This document shows, piece by piece, positions 42,160-51,263 of a stretch of DNA of 64,000 bases. The position numbers and the translations under genes are program-made. Source of the DNA: Agrococcus jejuensis (GTDB taxonomy: Bacteria; Actinomycetota; Actinomycetes; Actinomycetales; Microbacteriaceae); assembly GCF_900099705.1 (NCBI RefSeq), contig NZ_LT629695.1, positions 1,488,001-1,552,000 of the forward strand. Direction: 5' to 3'. Under the pieces are notes generated by a model that ran no database searches, was not told the origin of the DNA, and saw only the letters and a program-made list of their open reading frames with translations. Each line of letters opens with the position of its first letter. Within the stretch, counting starts at the first letter, position 1.

Positions 42160-44241
42160 TCAGCGCGCGAGCACCTCGCGGGCCGCGGCGAGCACCGCAT
42201 CCGTCGTCATGCCGCGGCGGGCCATGACCTGGTCGCCCGCGCCCGACTCGCCGAACTCGTCGATCGACACGACGCGGCCGTCGATGCCGACCCAGCGCCA
42301 CCACGCGTCGCCGCGGCCGGCCTCGACCGCGACGCGGGCGCGCAGCGTCGGCGGCAGCACCGCGTCGCGGTACTCGACCGGCGCCTCCGAGAACCACTCG
42401 ACGCACGGCATCGAGACCACACGAGCCTCGACGCCCTCGTCGGCCAGCACGCGCGCCGCGGCGAGCGCCAGCTGCACCTCCGAGCCCGTCGCGATCAGTG
42501 CGACGTCGGCACCCGAGCCGTGCTGCCGCGCGACGTATCCACCATGCGCGACCGACTCGTCCAACCCCGAACGCGCAGCCAGCGTCGGCAGCCCCTGCCG
42601 CGACAGCACGAGCGCCGTCGGGCCCGACGGAGCAGACAGGATGCGCCGCCAGGCCGCAAGCACCTCGGCGCCGTCGGCCGGGCGCACGACGTCGAGCCCG
42701 GGGATCGTGCGCAGCGCCGCGACCTGCTCGACCGGCTGGTGCGTGGGGCCGTCCTCGCCGACCGCGACCGAGTCGTGCGTGTAGACGTGGATCGCGGGCA
42801 GGCCCATGAGCGCCTGCAGGCGCAGCGCCGGCCGCTGGTAGTCGCTGAACGCGAGGTACGTGGATGCGTACGGTCGCCACAGCCCGTGCAGCGCGATGCC
42901 CGAGAGGATCGCGGCCATCGCGTGCTCGCGGATGCCGAAGTGCACGAAGTCGCCGCCGGGGTTCGAGCGCGACATGGCCGCGCCGGGCACGGCGACGCTC
43001 GTCGAGCCCGAGAGGTCGGCCGAGCCGCCGAAGAGGCCGCCCCACTGCTGCAGCGCCTGCAGCACCTTCCCGTTCGTCGCGCGGGTCGCGACCGACGCGC
43101 CCTCCTCGGGCGCCTCGACGGCGTCGAGCTCGGCGAGTCCCGCCTCCATCGCGAGCGCGCCCGCGAATCCACCATCGGTGTGCCAGCCGGCGACGCCCGA
43201 GCAGCGGCGCATCATCACGCGGCCGTCGGCCGACTCCATCCACGCGGCGTACGCGTCGCGCCACTCGGCGTGCAGGCGGGCGCCGCGCTCGAGCGCGCGC
43301 CGCGTGACCGTGAGCACCTCGGGCGTCACGAGGTCGTCGAGGGATGCGTCGGCCGCGATGCCGAGCGCCGTCTTGACCGCGGCGACCTCGGCGTCGCCGA
43401 AGCCGCCGGAGTGCGCGGCGGGCGTGCCGCCGATGCCCTGCGAGGGCCAGCCGATCGTCGATCGCACGGCGACGAGCGTGGGCTGCCCGGTGCGCTCGCG
43501 AGCGGCCGTCAGCACGCGCTCGATCTCGGCGAGGTCGCGGAAGTCCTCGATCTCGAGCACGCGCCAGCCGTAGGCGGCGTAGCGGGCGCGCACGTCCTCG
43601 TCGAACGCGACGTCGGTGCCGCCGTCGATCGTGATGCGGTTGTCGTCCCAGATCAGCACGAGGTTCTCGAGGCCGAGGGTGCCCGCGAGGCTCGACGCCT
43701 CGCCCGACACGCCCTCCTGCAGGCAGCCGTCGCCCGCGAGCACGAACACGGTCGGGTCGAAGACGCCCGTGCCGGCGCCGTGCAGCGCCTCGTCGCGCTG
43801 CGCGGCGAGCGCGATGCCCACGGCGGAGGCGACGCCCTGGCCCAGCGGACCCGTCGACATCTCGACGCCTGCCGTGTGGCCGAGCTCGGGGTGGCCGGGC
43901 GTGCGGGCGTCGAGCTGGCGGGATGCGGCGACGTCGGCGAGCGTCAGGTCGTAGCCCGTGAGGTGCAGCTGCGTGTAGAGCAGCAGGCTCGCGTGACCCG
44001 CGCTGAGCACGAAGCGGTCGCGGCCCTCCCACGTGGGGTCGGCGGGGTCGTGGCGCAGAATGCGCTGGAACAGCACGTGCGCGAGCGGCGCCATCGCCAT
44101 CGCGGTGCCGGCGTGGCCGTGGCCCTTGGCCTGCACGACGTGCGCGGGGATGGCGACGGCAGCCGCGACCGCTCGGCGCTCGGCCTCGTGGCGGGCTCCC
44201 AGCACGGAGTCGGGCAGGATCGTGGTGACGTCGTCGGCCAT
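42160..44241 (-). CDS. tkt: Transketolase
   Basis: This 693-aa thiamine-diphosphate enzyme moves two-carbon units between sugar phosphates. The ThDP/Mg motif is GDGCLQEGVSGE, closing with the Asn in IWDDN. Also present are AGHASLLLY, the catalytic-region EDGPTHQPVEQ and FGIREHAMAAI. It is divergent from a ROK regulator and near an ascorbate-type PTS, so it is probably a second, sugar-induced transketolase rather than the housekeeping one. CAAAGT lies seven bases before the ATG and overlaps the palindrome at 44247-44266. Confidence 0.93.
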   Translation of the reverse strand: MADDVTTILPDSVLGARHEAERRAVAAAVAIPAHVVQAKGHGHAGTAMAMAPLAHVLFQRILRHDPADPTWEGRDRFVLSAGHASLLLYTQLHLTGYDLTLADVAASRQLDARTPGHPELGHTAGVEMSTGPLGQGVASAVGIALAAQRDEALHGAGTGVFDPTVFVLAGDGCLQEGVSGEASSLAGTLGLENLVLIWDDNRITIDGGTDVAFDEDVRARYAAYGWRVLEIEDFRDLAEIERVLTAARERTGQPTLVAVRSTIGWPSQGIGGTPAAHSGGFGDAEVAAVKTALGIAADASLDDLVTPEVLTVTRRALERGARLHAEWRDAYAAWMESADGRVMMRRCSGVAGWHTDGGFAGALAMEAGLAELDAVEAPEEGASVATRATNGKVLQALQQWGGLFGGSADLSGSTSVAVPGAAMSRSNPGGDFVHFGIREHAMAAILSGIALHGLWRPYASTYLAFSDYQRPALRLQALMGLPAIHVYTHDSVAVGEDGPTHQPVEQVAALRTIPGLDVVRPADGAEVLAAWRRILSAPSGPTALVLSRQGLPTLAARSGLDESVAHGGYVARQHGSGADVALIATGSEVQLALAAARVLADEGVEARVVSMPCVEWFSEAPVEYRDAVLPPTLRARVAVEAGRGDAWWRWVGIDGRVVSIDEFGESGAGDQVMARRGMTTDAVLAAAREVLAR

Positions 44242-44246
44242 GTCCG

Positions 44247-44266
44247 CTACTTTGGCATAGAAGTAG
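44247..44266 (-). promoter_or_regulatory. ROK-regulator operator candidate
   Basis: CTACTT-N8-AAGTAG lies directly upstream of the transketolase gene, overlapping its probable -10. The adjacent CTTTCGAC (minus strand) recurs upstream of the PTS genes near 45718, which could mark a shared regulator. Confidence 0.5.
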
Positions 44267-44327
44267 TCGAAAGTCGACGCGGCATCCGCCCTCGAAGGGC
44301 ACGCAGCGACGCAGAGAGGAGTCCCGC

Positions 44328-45491
44328 ATGGCCAAGCACCTGTCCACGGGCTCCGGCGTCGTGCTCGACCTCATCCGCTCGGGCGAGGCCACGACCCGCA
44401 GCGAGCTCGTCGACCGCCTCGGATGGTCGCGCGTCACCATCGGGCGTCGCCTCGACGAGCTGCTCGAGCCCGGCATCGTCGTGCGATCCGGCCAGCAGGA
44501 CTCGCGCGGCGGCCGACCCGCCGAGGAGTTCGCGGTCAACGCCGACTCCGGCGTGCTGCTGGCGATGGACATCGGCTCGAGCCACACCAAGGTCGGCGTC
44601 ACCGACCTCGTCTCGACCGTGCTCAGCGAGGACGAGGCCGACATCGGCCTCTTCGACGGCCCCGACGACATCTTCGACTGGGCCATGCAGGTCTTCGAGC
44701 ACCTGCTCGCCGCCCTCGGCCGCTCGACCGCCGACGTGCGCGGCATCGGCATCGGCGTGCCCGGCCCCGTCGACTCGCGCACCGGCATCCTCGGCTCGCC
44801 GCAGCTCGACCCGCGCTGGGACGACGTCGACATCTCGCGCTACCTCGACTCGCTCATGCCCGACGTCGTCGTGGCCGTCGACCGCGACGTCAACATCCTC
44901 GCCGTCGGCGAGTCGCGCCTCGCCTGGCAGGAGTACCGCGACCTCGTGGTCGTGAAGGCCGGCATCGGCGTGGGCTGCGCGTTCGTGCAGGACGGCGACA
45001 TCCTGCGCGGCTCGCGCGGCGGCGCCGGCCAGCTCTCCGCCCCGATGCGCGACCGGCTCAGCGAGCCGCTGCGCCGCCTCGAGACCGTCGCCTCCGGCGG
45101 CACCGTGCGCGACGAGCTCACGCGCGGCGGCGCGCGCATCCGCACCTCCGCCGACATCGTGGCGCTCGTGGATGCGGGCGACGAGGATGCCATCGCCGCG
45201 CTCGAGGAGATCGGCGAGATCATCGGCTACGCGATCGCCGACGTCGTGGGGCTGCTGAACCCGTCGGCAGTCGTGATCGGCGGCAACCTCGCGGAGGCGG
45301 GCGAGCGGTTCATCGGCTCGATCCGCCGCGCGATCTTCGGCGCGAGCCACGTGTTCTCGCGGCAGGGGCTCGTCGTGGAGCGGTCGAGGCTGGGGTCGAA
45401 GGCGGGTGTGCGCGGCGCGTCGCTGCTGGCGCAGGACGCCCTCTTCGACGCCGACCGCATCAGCCGCATCACGCGGCGGCGCGCGGGCTGA
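44328..45491 (+). CDS. ROK family transcriptional regulator
   Basis: This 387-aa protein has an N-terminal winged helix (TTRSELVDRLGWSRVTIGRRLDE) and a C-terminal ROK sugar-kinase-like domain (LLAMDIGSSHTKVGVTD, GIGIGVPGPVDSRTG, IGGNLAEAGERF). The cysteine cluster CxCGxxGC that binds zinc in most ROK proteins is absent, so it is an atypical member. It is divergent from tkt and upstream of the PTS genes, which it probably represses until a sugar phosphate is present. An AGAGAGGAG sequence precedes the ATG. Confidence 0.9.
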   Translation: MAKHLSTGSGVVLDLIRSGEATTRSELVDRLGWSRVTIGRRLDELLEPGIVVRSGQQDSRGGRPAEEFAVNADSGVLLAMDIGSSHTKVGVTDLVSTVLSEDEADIGLFDGPDDIFDWAMQVFEHLLAALGRSTADVRGIGIGVPGPVDSRTGILGSPQLDPRWDDVDISRYLDSLMPDVVVAVDRDVNILAVGESRLAWQEYRDLVVVKAGIGVGCAFVQDGDILRGSRGGAGQLSAPMRDRLSEPLRRLETVASGGTVRDELTRGGARIRTSADIVALVDAGDEDAIAALEEIGEIIGYAIADVVGLLNPSAVVIGGNLAEAGERFIGSIRRAIFGASHVFSRQGLVVERSRLGSKAGVRGASLLAQDALFDADRISRITRRRAG

Positions 45492-45507
45492 GGGCAGCCG
45501 GAGGGCT

Positions 45508-45689
45508 CCTTTCGAGGCTCGCTTCGCTCGCACCTCAAGGATCGGTCCTGGTTGCTGACGCCGTCCACGCGGCGTCGCCAACCACCGCTCCCTGAGGTGC
45601 GAGCCGCTAGGCGAGCCTCGAAGGGTCCCCCACGCTGACGTCAGCCGAAGGGATCCCTTCGAGGCTCACTTCGTGAGCACCTCGAGGAT
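45508..45689. repeat. Family B palindromic element, copy 2 (three arms)
   Basis: A forward arm (45508-45542), an inverted arm (45589-45625) and a second forward arm (45656-45689) share the CTTCGAGGCTC...GCACCTC core. With the PTS promoter it fills the 321-bp gap between the ROK gene and the PTS genes. Confidence 0.85.
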
Positions 45690-45812
45690 CGGGCATCGAG
45701 GGCACTCAACACACCACGCTTTCGACCAATAGTGTGCAGAAGTCGCCGATTCCGAGTAGTGTCAGCCACGCCCGCGAGGCGATGACCATTCCTCGACGAC
45801 GAAGGAGCACAC

Positions 45813-46271
45813 GTGGACCTGGCCGAGCAGCTGCCCGAGACGGCGATCGCGACCCACGTCGCCGCCGACGACTGGCGCGCAGCCATCCGAGCGGCAGGCG
45901 AGCGACTCGTCGCGACGGGCGTCACGACCGACGCCTACACCGACGAGATGATCGCCGCCGTCGAGGAGCACGGCCCGTACATCGTCATCGCCCCCGGCTT
46001 CGCGCTCGCGCACTCGCGGCCGAGCCCCGCGGTGCAGCGCACCGGCATCTCGTGGGTCACGCTCGCCGAGCCCGTCGCATTCGGCTCGAAGGCCAACGAC
46101 CCCGTGCGCCTCGTCGTGGGCCTCGCCGCCACCGACCACGACGGCCACCTCGAGATCATGGCCGCGCTCGCCGGCATCCTCGCCGACGACGACGCCTTCC
46201 AGGCGCTGCTCGCCGCCGACTCCCCCACCGCCGTCCGCGAGCGCCTCGCCGCGCTCGCCCCGGCCGCCTGA
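45813..46271 (+). CDS. PTS ascorbate-type EIIA component
   Basis: This 152-aa phosphocarrier belongs to the fructose/mannitol-type EIIA superfamily. The phosphorylated residue should be His67 in GFALAHSRPSP. It passes phosphate from HPr to EIIB. GTG 45813 was chosen because GAAGGAG lies just upstream. It is the first gene of a three-gene PTS operon whose components resemble UlaC, UlaB and UlaA. Confidence 0.9.
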   Translation: MDLAEQLPETAIATHVAADDWRAAIRAAGERLVATGVTTDAYTDEMIAAVEEHGPYIVIAPGFALAHSRPSPAVQRTGISWVTLAEPVAFGSKANDPVRLVVGLAATDHDGHLEIMAALAGILADDDAFQALLAADSPTAVRERLAALAPAA

Positions 46272-46312
46272 CGCATCCCCACATCCAACCGATCGAAGAA
46301 GAGAGGCACCCC

Positions 46313-46588
46313 ATGAAGATCGTCGCAGTCTGCGGCATGGGCATCGGCACCTCGGTGCTGCTCAAGATGAACGCAGAGAAGGCGCTTCGCGCACTGGGCG
46401 TCGACGACGCCGACGTCGAGGCAGCCGACATCGGCACCGCCCGCGGCGCCGCCCGCACGGCCGACGTCGTGCTCACGTCCGACGAGCTCGCTCCCGAGAT
46501 CGGCGACGTCCCCGCGACCGTCATCGTGATCGACAACTTCACGAGCGTCGCCGAGATCACCGAGAAGCTCACGCCGCACGTCGGCTGA
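46313..46588 (+). CDS. PTS ascorbate-type EIIB component
   Basis: This 91-aa EIIB has the phosphorylation cysteine Cys7 in VAVCGMGIGTSVLLKM, the loop of the UlaB/SgaB family. It receives phosphate from EIIA and passes it to the sugar bound by EIIC. It lies 41 bases after EIIA and 39 before EIIC. Confidence 0.93.
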   Translation: MKIVAVCGMGIGTSVLLKMNAEKALRALGVDDADVEAADIGTARGAARTADVVLTSDELAPEIGDVPATVIVIDNFTSVAEITEKLTPHVG

Positions 46589-46627
46589 GCGCCAGGTCCC
46601 TAGAACACACAGCAGAAGGGAGCCGCG

Positions 46628-48136
46628 ATGGAGTGGCTCGTCGTCATCCTCGACTTCATCGGGCAGCAGATCCTCAACGTGCCCGCGTACCTCATCGGCA
46701 TCATCACCGCCGTCGGCCTCATCGCGCTGCGTCGCAACGCCGGCCAGGTCATCGGCGGCGGCCTCAAGGCGGCCCTCGGCTTCCTGATCCTCGGCGCCGG
46801 CGCCAACGTCGTCGTCGCATCCCTCGGCCCGCTCGGCGAGCTCATCCTCGCCGTCACGGGTGCGCAGGGCGTCATCCCGACGAACGAGGTCATCACGGCC
46901 ATCGCGTCCGAGCAGTACGGCGCGACGAGCGCCTACGTGCTCGTGCTCGGCTTCCTCGTGATGCTCGTGCTCGCGCGCTTCACGCCGCTCAGCTACATCT
47001 TCCTCACGGGCCACCACATGGTGTTCATGGCCCTCATGCTCACGGTCGTGCTGACCGTCGGCTTCGGCGAGGACCTCGGCTGGCTCGTCGTGCTCGTGGG
47101 CGCGGTGCTGCTCGGCGTGATCATGGTCGTCATGCCGGCGTTCGCGCAGCCGTGGATGAAGAAGATCACCGGCGACGACTCGCTGGCGATCGGCCACTTC
47201 GGCACGCTCGGCTACATCGCCGCCGGCGCCGCGGGCCAGGCGACGGGTCGCCGCAGCCGCTCGACGGAGGAGATCAAGTTCCCGCAGGGTCTGAAGTTCC
47301 TGCGCGACTCGATGATCGCCACCGCCCTCTCGATGGTGCTCATCTACGAGGTGTTCGCGATCTGGGGCCTCATCGCCATCCCCGAGCAGGCCATGGAGCT
47401 GTTCGGCTCGGCCGACCCGGGCGCGTTCATCATGGCCGCGTTCGCGCAGGCGCTGCAGTTCGGCGTCGGCGTCGCCGTGATCCTCTACGGCGTGCGCACG
47501 GTGCTCGGCGAGCTCGTGCCTGCCTTCCAGGGCATCGCCGAGAAGGTCGTGCCGGGTGCCAAGCCGGCCCTCGACATCCCGATCGTGTTCCCGTTCGGCG
47601 CCAACGCCGTGCTCATCGGCTTCCTCGCATCGTTCGCGGGTGGCCTCGTGACGCTCGGCATCATCGCCGTGTGGCTCAACCCGGCGCTGGGCCTCGCGCT
47701 CATCCTGCCCGGCATGGTGCCGCACTTCTTCACCGGTGGTGGCGCTGGCGTCTTCGGCAACTCGACCGGTGGTCGCGTCGGCGCAGCGGTCGGTGGCTTC
47801 GTGAACGGCGTGATCATCACGATCCTGCCCGCGGTGCTGCTGCTCGTGCTCGGCGAGTTCGGCTTCTCGAACTCGACGTTCGGCGACGCCGACTTCGGCT
47901 GGTTCGGCACGCTCATCGGCGTCTCGCTCATGGGCGGCACGACGCTCGGCGTCATCCTCTGCATCGTCATCGCGGTGGTGCTCGTGGTGGCGGCGTCGAT
48001 CTTCCAGAGGAAGGTCGTCGACGGCGGATGGGTGCCTGGTGCGAAGCGCGACGCGCTGCTCGCGGCGCAGGCGGCCGAGGCGAAGGCTGCTGCCGACGCC
48101 GAGAAGGCTGCCAAGGCGGAGTCGGCCTCGGCCTGA
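46628..48136 (+). CDS. PTS ascorbate-type EIIC permease (UlaA-like)
   Basis: This 502-aa membrane transporter matches the UlaA/SgaT family by length and about eleven membrane segments. Features are the N-terminal LNVPAYLIGIITAVGLIAL, TGHHMVFMALML, PIVFPFGANAVLIGFL and FFTGGGAGVFGNSTGGRVGA. The last ~45 residues are an Ala/Lys/Glu-rich cytoplasmic tail. In E. coli UlaA imports L-ascorbate. No ulaD, ulaE, ulaF or ulaG homologue is next to it here, only transketolase, so the sugar could differ. Confidence 0.92.
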   Translation: MEWLVVILDFIGQQILNVPAYLIGIITAVGLIALRRNAGQVIGGGLKAALGFLILGAGANVVVASLGPLGELILAVTGAQGVIPTNEVITAIASEQYGATSAYVLVLGFLVMLVLARFTPLSYIFLTGHHMVFMALMLTVVLTVGFGEDLGWLVVLVGAVLLGVIMVVMPAFAQPWMKKITGDDSLAIGHFGTLGYIAAGAAGQATGRRSRSTEEIKFPQGLKFLRDSMIATALSMVLIYEVFAIWGLIAIPEQAMELFGSADPGAFIMAAFAQALQFGVGVAVILYGVRTVLGELVPAFQGIAEKVVPGAKPALDIPIVFPFGANAVLIGFLASFAGGLVTLGIIAVWLNPALGLALILPGMVPHFFTGGGAGVFGNSTGGRVGAAVGGFVNGVIITILPAVLLLVLGEFGFSNSTFGDADFGWFGTLIGVSLMGGTTLGVILCIVIAVVLVVAASIFQRKVVDGGWVPGAKRDALLAAQAAEAKAAADAEKAAKAESASA

Positions 48137-48220
48137 CGCACGCTGCTGTCCTGACGGGCGCGCGCTCCTCCGGGGGTGCGCGCCCGTTCGGCGTTGGGGG
48201 GCGGATGCGGCGGGCCGATC

Positions 48221-48343
48221 GTTGCGAGGTGCGCTTGCTGCACTGAGGTGCGGTTGCAACAGCACCTGAGTGCAGCAGCCGCACCTCGCAACGGTGGGAC
48301 GTGCACGAAGCGCACCTCGGTGCAGCAACCGCACCTCGCAACC
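48221..48343. repeat. Family A palindromic element, copy 4 (variant)
   Basis: It opens with GTTGCGAGGTGCGCTTGCTG and has two inverted arms ending GCACCTCGCAAC at 48292 and 48343. The inner sequence (CTGCACTGAGGTG) differs from the other three copies. It lies between the convergent EIIC and HTH regulator genes. Confidence 0.85.
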
Positions 48344-48345
48344 GC

Positions 48346-49191
48346 TCAGCCCGCGGCACCCGCATCCGCCAGCACCTGCAGCAGCGCGAGGCGCTCGTGG
48401 CTCGGCGTGCCGGGGATCGCCGTGTAGACGAGCAGCGTGTGGGATGCGGCCGGGTCGACGAGCTGCTGGCACGCGAGCTCGAGGTCGCCGACCTCGGGAT
48501 GCACGAAGCGCTTCACCTCGCGCGGGCGCACGCCCACCTCGTGCCGCTCCCACACCTCGCGGAACTCCTCCGACCGCTCGAGCAGCATCGCCGCGTACGC
48601 CGCCGCCCGCGAGCCGGGACCGCGGCGGGCGGTGAGCTCGCGCAGCCCCGACGCGTACATGCGGGAGTAGAAGGCGTGGTCGTCGGCCGGGTGCAGGTCG
48701 CGAGCGCCGGGCGTCAGGAACCAGCGGTACCCGATCGACCGCTCGGGCCCGCGCAGCGCCGTGAGGTCGCCGAGCAGCGCCACGGCCATGCGGGTCTGCC
48801 GCAGCGTCTCGCCCAGCTCGGAGACGATCTCGGCCGGGGTGTCGTCGAGCCGGTCGAGCACCCGCAGCAGCCCGGGCGCCACGTGCTCGCCGTCGACGCC
48901 GCCCGCGGGTGGCTCGTGGCCCGCGAGGCGGAAGAGGTGGTCGCGCTCGATGCGCGACAGGTGCAGGCCCTGCGCGATCGACGCGAGCATCTGCGGCGAC
49001 GGCTGCGGCCCCACCTCGCGCTCGAGGCGCGCGACGTAGTCGACGCTCATGTGGGCGAGGGCGGCGACCTCCTCGCGGCGCAGGCCCTCGGTGCGACGCC
49101 GCTGCCCGCGCGGCAGGCCCACGTCCTCGGGCTGCAGCGCGGCGCGGCGCGTGCGGAGGAAGTCGGCGAGGCCCGCGCGGTCGAGGTCCAT
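48346..49191 (-). CDS. Helix-turn-helix regulator (XRE-like, MmyB-type ligand domain), copy 2
   Basis: This 281-aa regulator has the same architecture as the gene at 32356: HTH ([38 protein letters not shown]) and a C-terminal MmyB-like domain ending near [26 protein letters not shown] lies exactly six bases before the ATG at 49191, suggesting a leaderless transcript. It is head to head with an SDR gene, which it probably controls. Confidence 0.88.
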   Translation of the reverse strand: MDLDRAGLADFLRTRRAALQPEDVGLPRGQRRRTEGLRREEVAALAHMSVDYVARLEREVGPQPSPQMLASIAQGLHLSRIERDHLFRLAGHEPPAGGVDGEHVAPGLLRVLDRLDDTPAEIVSELGETLRQTRMAVALLGDLTALRGPERSIGYRWFLTPGARDLHPADDHAFYSRMYASGLRELTARRGPGSRAAAYAAMLLERSEEFREVWERHEVGVRPREVKRFVHPEVGDLELACQQLVDPAASHTLLVYTAIPGTPSHERLALLQVLADAGAAG

Positions 49192-49295
49192 GCGTCGATC
49201 CTCGCGGAACCGGCCCGCCGCATCCACGGATCGGCGATCCCTGGATGCGCTCGCGGCGCCGGGCGAGGCTGGTCGCGACGACGAGGAGTCCACCC

Positions 49296-50234
49296 ATGCC
49301 ACGCACCATCGACGTGACCGTCCCCGACCTCAGCGGCCGCCGTGCCCTCGTGACGGGAGGCAGCGACGGCATGGGCCTGCGGCTCGCCGAGCGCCTCGCC
49401 CGCGCGGGCGCCGACGTGCTGCTGCCGGTGCGCAACCCCGCGAAGGGCGAGGCGGCCGTCGCCCGCATCCGCGCCGCGGTGCCGGATGCGCGACTCACGT
49501 TGCACGCGCTCGACCTGTCGTCGCTCGACTCGGTCGCGGCGCTCGGCGAGACCCTGCAGCAGCAGGGCGAGCCCATCCACATGCTCGTCGGCAACGCCGG
49601 CGTCATGACGCCCCCCGAGCGGCAGACGACGGCCGACGGCCTCGAGCTGCAGCTCGGCACGAACCACGTCGGCCACGTCGCGCTGGTCGCGCACCTGCTG
49701 CCACTGCTGCGCGCCGGCCGCGCCCGCGTCGTGTCGCAGCTGAGCGTCGCGGCGGCTCGCGGCGGGATGCGGTGGCACGACCCGCAGTTCGCGCAGGGCT
49801 ACGACGGCATGGCCGCGTACCGGCAGTCGAAGATCGCGTTCGGGCTGTTCGGGCTCGAGCTCGCGCGCCGGTCCGACGCGGGCGGATGGGGCCTCACGAG
49901 CGTGCTGTCGCATCCGGGCGTCGCGCCCACGAGCCTGCTCGCCGCCCGGCCCGAGGTGGGGCGCGCAGAGGACACGCGGGAGGTGCGGCTCATCCGCTGG
50001 ATGTCGGCGCGCGGCCTGATCGTGGGCACACCCGAGACGGCGATGCTGCCCGCGCTCGTCGCCGCGACCTTCCCGGACGTCGAGGCCGGCCAGCTGTGGA
50101 GCCCCCGCGGCCCCGGACGCCTCGGCGGAGCCCCCGCGCTGCAGCCGCTCTACCGGCCGCTGCGGTCGGAGGCGGATGCGGCCCGCGCGTGGGACCTGTC
50201 GCAGGAGCTCGCAGGGGTGCGCTTCCCGGCCTGA
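49296..50234 (+). CDS. Short-chain dehydrogenase/reductase
   Basis: This 312-aa SDR has the cofactor loop [12 protein letters not shown], the NADPH-type Arg in [15 protein letters not shown] as the NNAG equivalent, and YRQSKIA with the catalytic Tyr and Lys. It resembles the retinol-dehydrogenase-like group. ACGAGGAG precedes the ATG. It diverges from the HTH regulator and ends at a two-way terminator. It is longer than the SDR at 33316 and not a recent duplicate of it. Confidence 0.88.
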   Translation: MPRTIDVTVPDLSGRRALVTGGSDGMGLRLAERLARAGADVLLPVRNPAKGEAAVARIRAAVPDARLTLHALDLSSLDSVAALGETLQQQGEPIHMLVGNAGVMTPPERQTTADGLELQLGTNHVGHVALVAHLLPLLRAGRARVVSQLSVAAARGGMRWHDPQFAQGYDGMAAYRQSKIAFGLFGLELARRSDAGGWGLTSVLSHPGVAPTSLLAARPEVGRAEDTREVRLIRWMSARGLIVGTPETAMLPALVAATFPDVEAGQLWSPRGPGRLGGAPALQPLYRPLRSEADAARAWDLSQELAGVRFPA

Positions 50235-50238
50235 GGCC

Positions 50239-50266
50239 TCGGGCTCGGCCGACCGGCCGAGCCCGA
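50239..50266. terminator. Bidirectional terminator
   Basis: Bases 50239-50251 and 50254-50266 are a perfect 13-bp inverted repeat with a two-base centre. It lies between the convergent SDR and small membrane protein genes. Confidence 0.75.
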
Positions 50267-50271
50267 GCGCC

Positions 50272-50520
50272 CTACTCCTCCTTCTTCAGCGCGAGGCCGA
50301 TGAGGAAGAACGTGGGTGCCCAGTGACCGGTGAAGATGCCCCACCGGTCGGACTGCGCACGCGAGTCGTCAGGCTTGCCGCGTGAGATGACCCACGTGGT
50401 GAACGACAGGCCCACCGACGCGAAGCCGGCGATGTAGGCGTGCGAGCTGCGCACGCCGAGCCCGTGGATGAGGGCGATCGGGTCGAAGCCCGCTGCTCGT
50501 TCGATGGTGGCCTTGGCCAT
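50272..50520 (-). CDS. Small membrane protein
   Basis: This 82-aa protein has two hydrophobic segments (SHAYIAGFASVGLSFTTWVI and HWAPTFFLIGLAL). GAGGAGG lies upstream of the ATG. It ends with two Lys and two Glu. No family was recognised. Confidence 0.65.
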   Translation of the reverse strand: MAKATIERAAGFDPIALIHGLGVRSSHAYIAGFASVGLSFTTWVISRGKPDDSRAQSDRWGIFTGHWAPTFFLIGLALKKEE

Positions 50521-50724
50521 GGTGTCCTCCTCGACGCCGAGGATCGGTCGGTGGCTCGAGGCTCGAGCGACCGCGTCCGGTGGCGTGGCCCCCAACCGTC
50601 CTCGCCTCGCCGTCCGCGTGATGCCCCGTGGCTTCCGTCGCGTGCGAGGGCTACGCTGCCCTGCACCTCGGGGCGCGTCCGCCGGCGGTCCGATGGGCGC
50701 GGGCGCCGCGGCTAGGCTCGCCGC

Positions 50725-51258
50725 ATGAGCCCGAGCGCCCGCGGCACCCTCGACTGGCGGCCCGCCGCCGACCACCCCGAGCTGCTCGCCCCGGCGGTCG
50801 CGGCCGCCATCCACCTCGTGCCCGAGGCGCTCGTCGCCGAGATCGACGCGTCGCTCGCCGACACCGCCGCGTTCTGCGAGGCGTACGACGTGGCGCTCGA
50901 GGCGAGCGCGAACTGCGTCATCGTCGCCGGACGCCGCGGCGACGAGACCCGCACCGCCGCCGTCATGGTGCTCGCGACGCACCGCGCCGACGTCAACGGC
51001 GTCGTGCGCAAGCGCCTCGACGCGCGCAAGGCGTCGTTCGCGCCCATGGACGACGCCGTGCGCGACACCGGCATGGAGTTCGGCGGCATCACGCCCGTCG
51101 GCCTGCCGGGTTGGCCGATCCTCGTCGACGACGCCGTCGCCGAGGCGGGCGACGTCGTGATCGGCGCAGGCATCCGCGGCGCGAAGCTGCTCGTGCCGGC
51201 CGCCGCGCTGCTGCGCCTGCCGCTCGCCGAGCGGCTCGAGCTCGCCAGGCCCGCCTGA
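50725..51258 (+). CDS. YbaK/EbsC-type aminoacyl-tRNA deacylase
   Basis: This 177-aa protein belongs to the YbaK/ProX family that removes wrong amino acids from tRNA. Features are ANCVIVAGRRGDETRTAAVMVLA, a conserved Lys in VVRKRLDARKASF, and the GMEFGGITPVGLPGWPILVD motif of the substrate pocket. TAGGCT lies exactly six bases before the ATG, a clear leaderless pattern. The DUF998 gene follows after five bases. Confidence 0.88.
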   Translation: MSPSARGTLDWRPAADHPELLAPAVAAAIHLVPEALVAEIDASLADTAAFCEAYDVALEASANCVIVAGRRGDETRTAAVMVLATHRADVNGVVRKRLDARKASFAPMDDAVRDTGMEFGGITPVGLPGWPILVDDAVAEAGDVVIGAGIRGAKLLVPAAALLRLPLAERLELARPA

Positions 51259-51263
51259 TCCGC

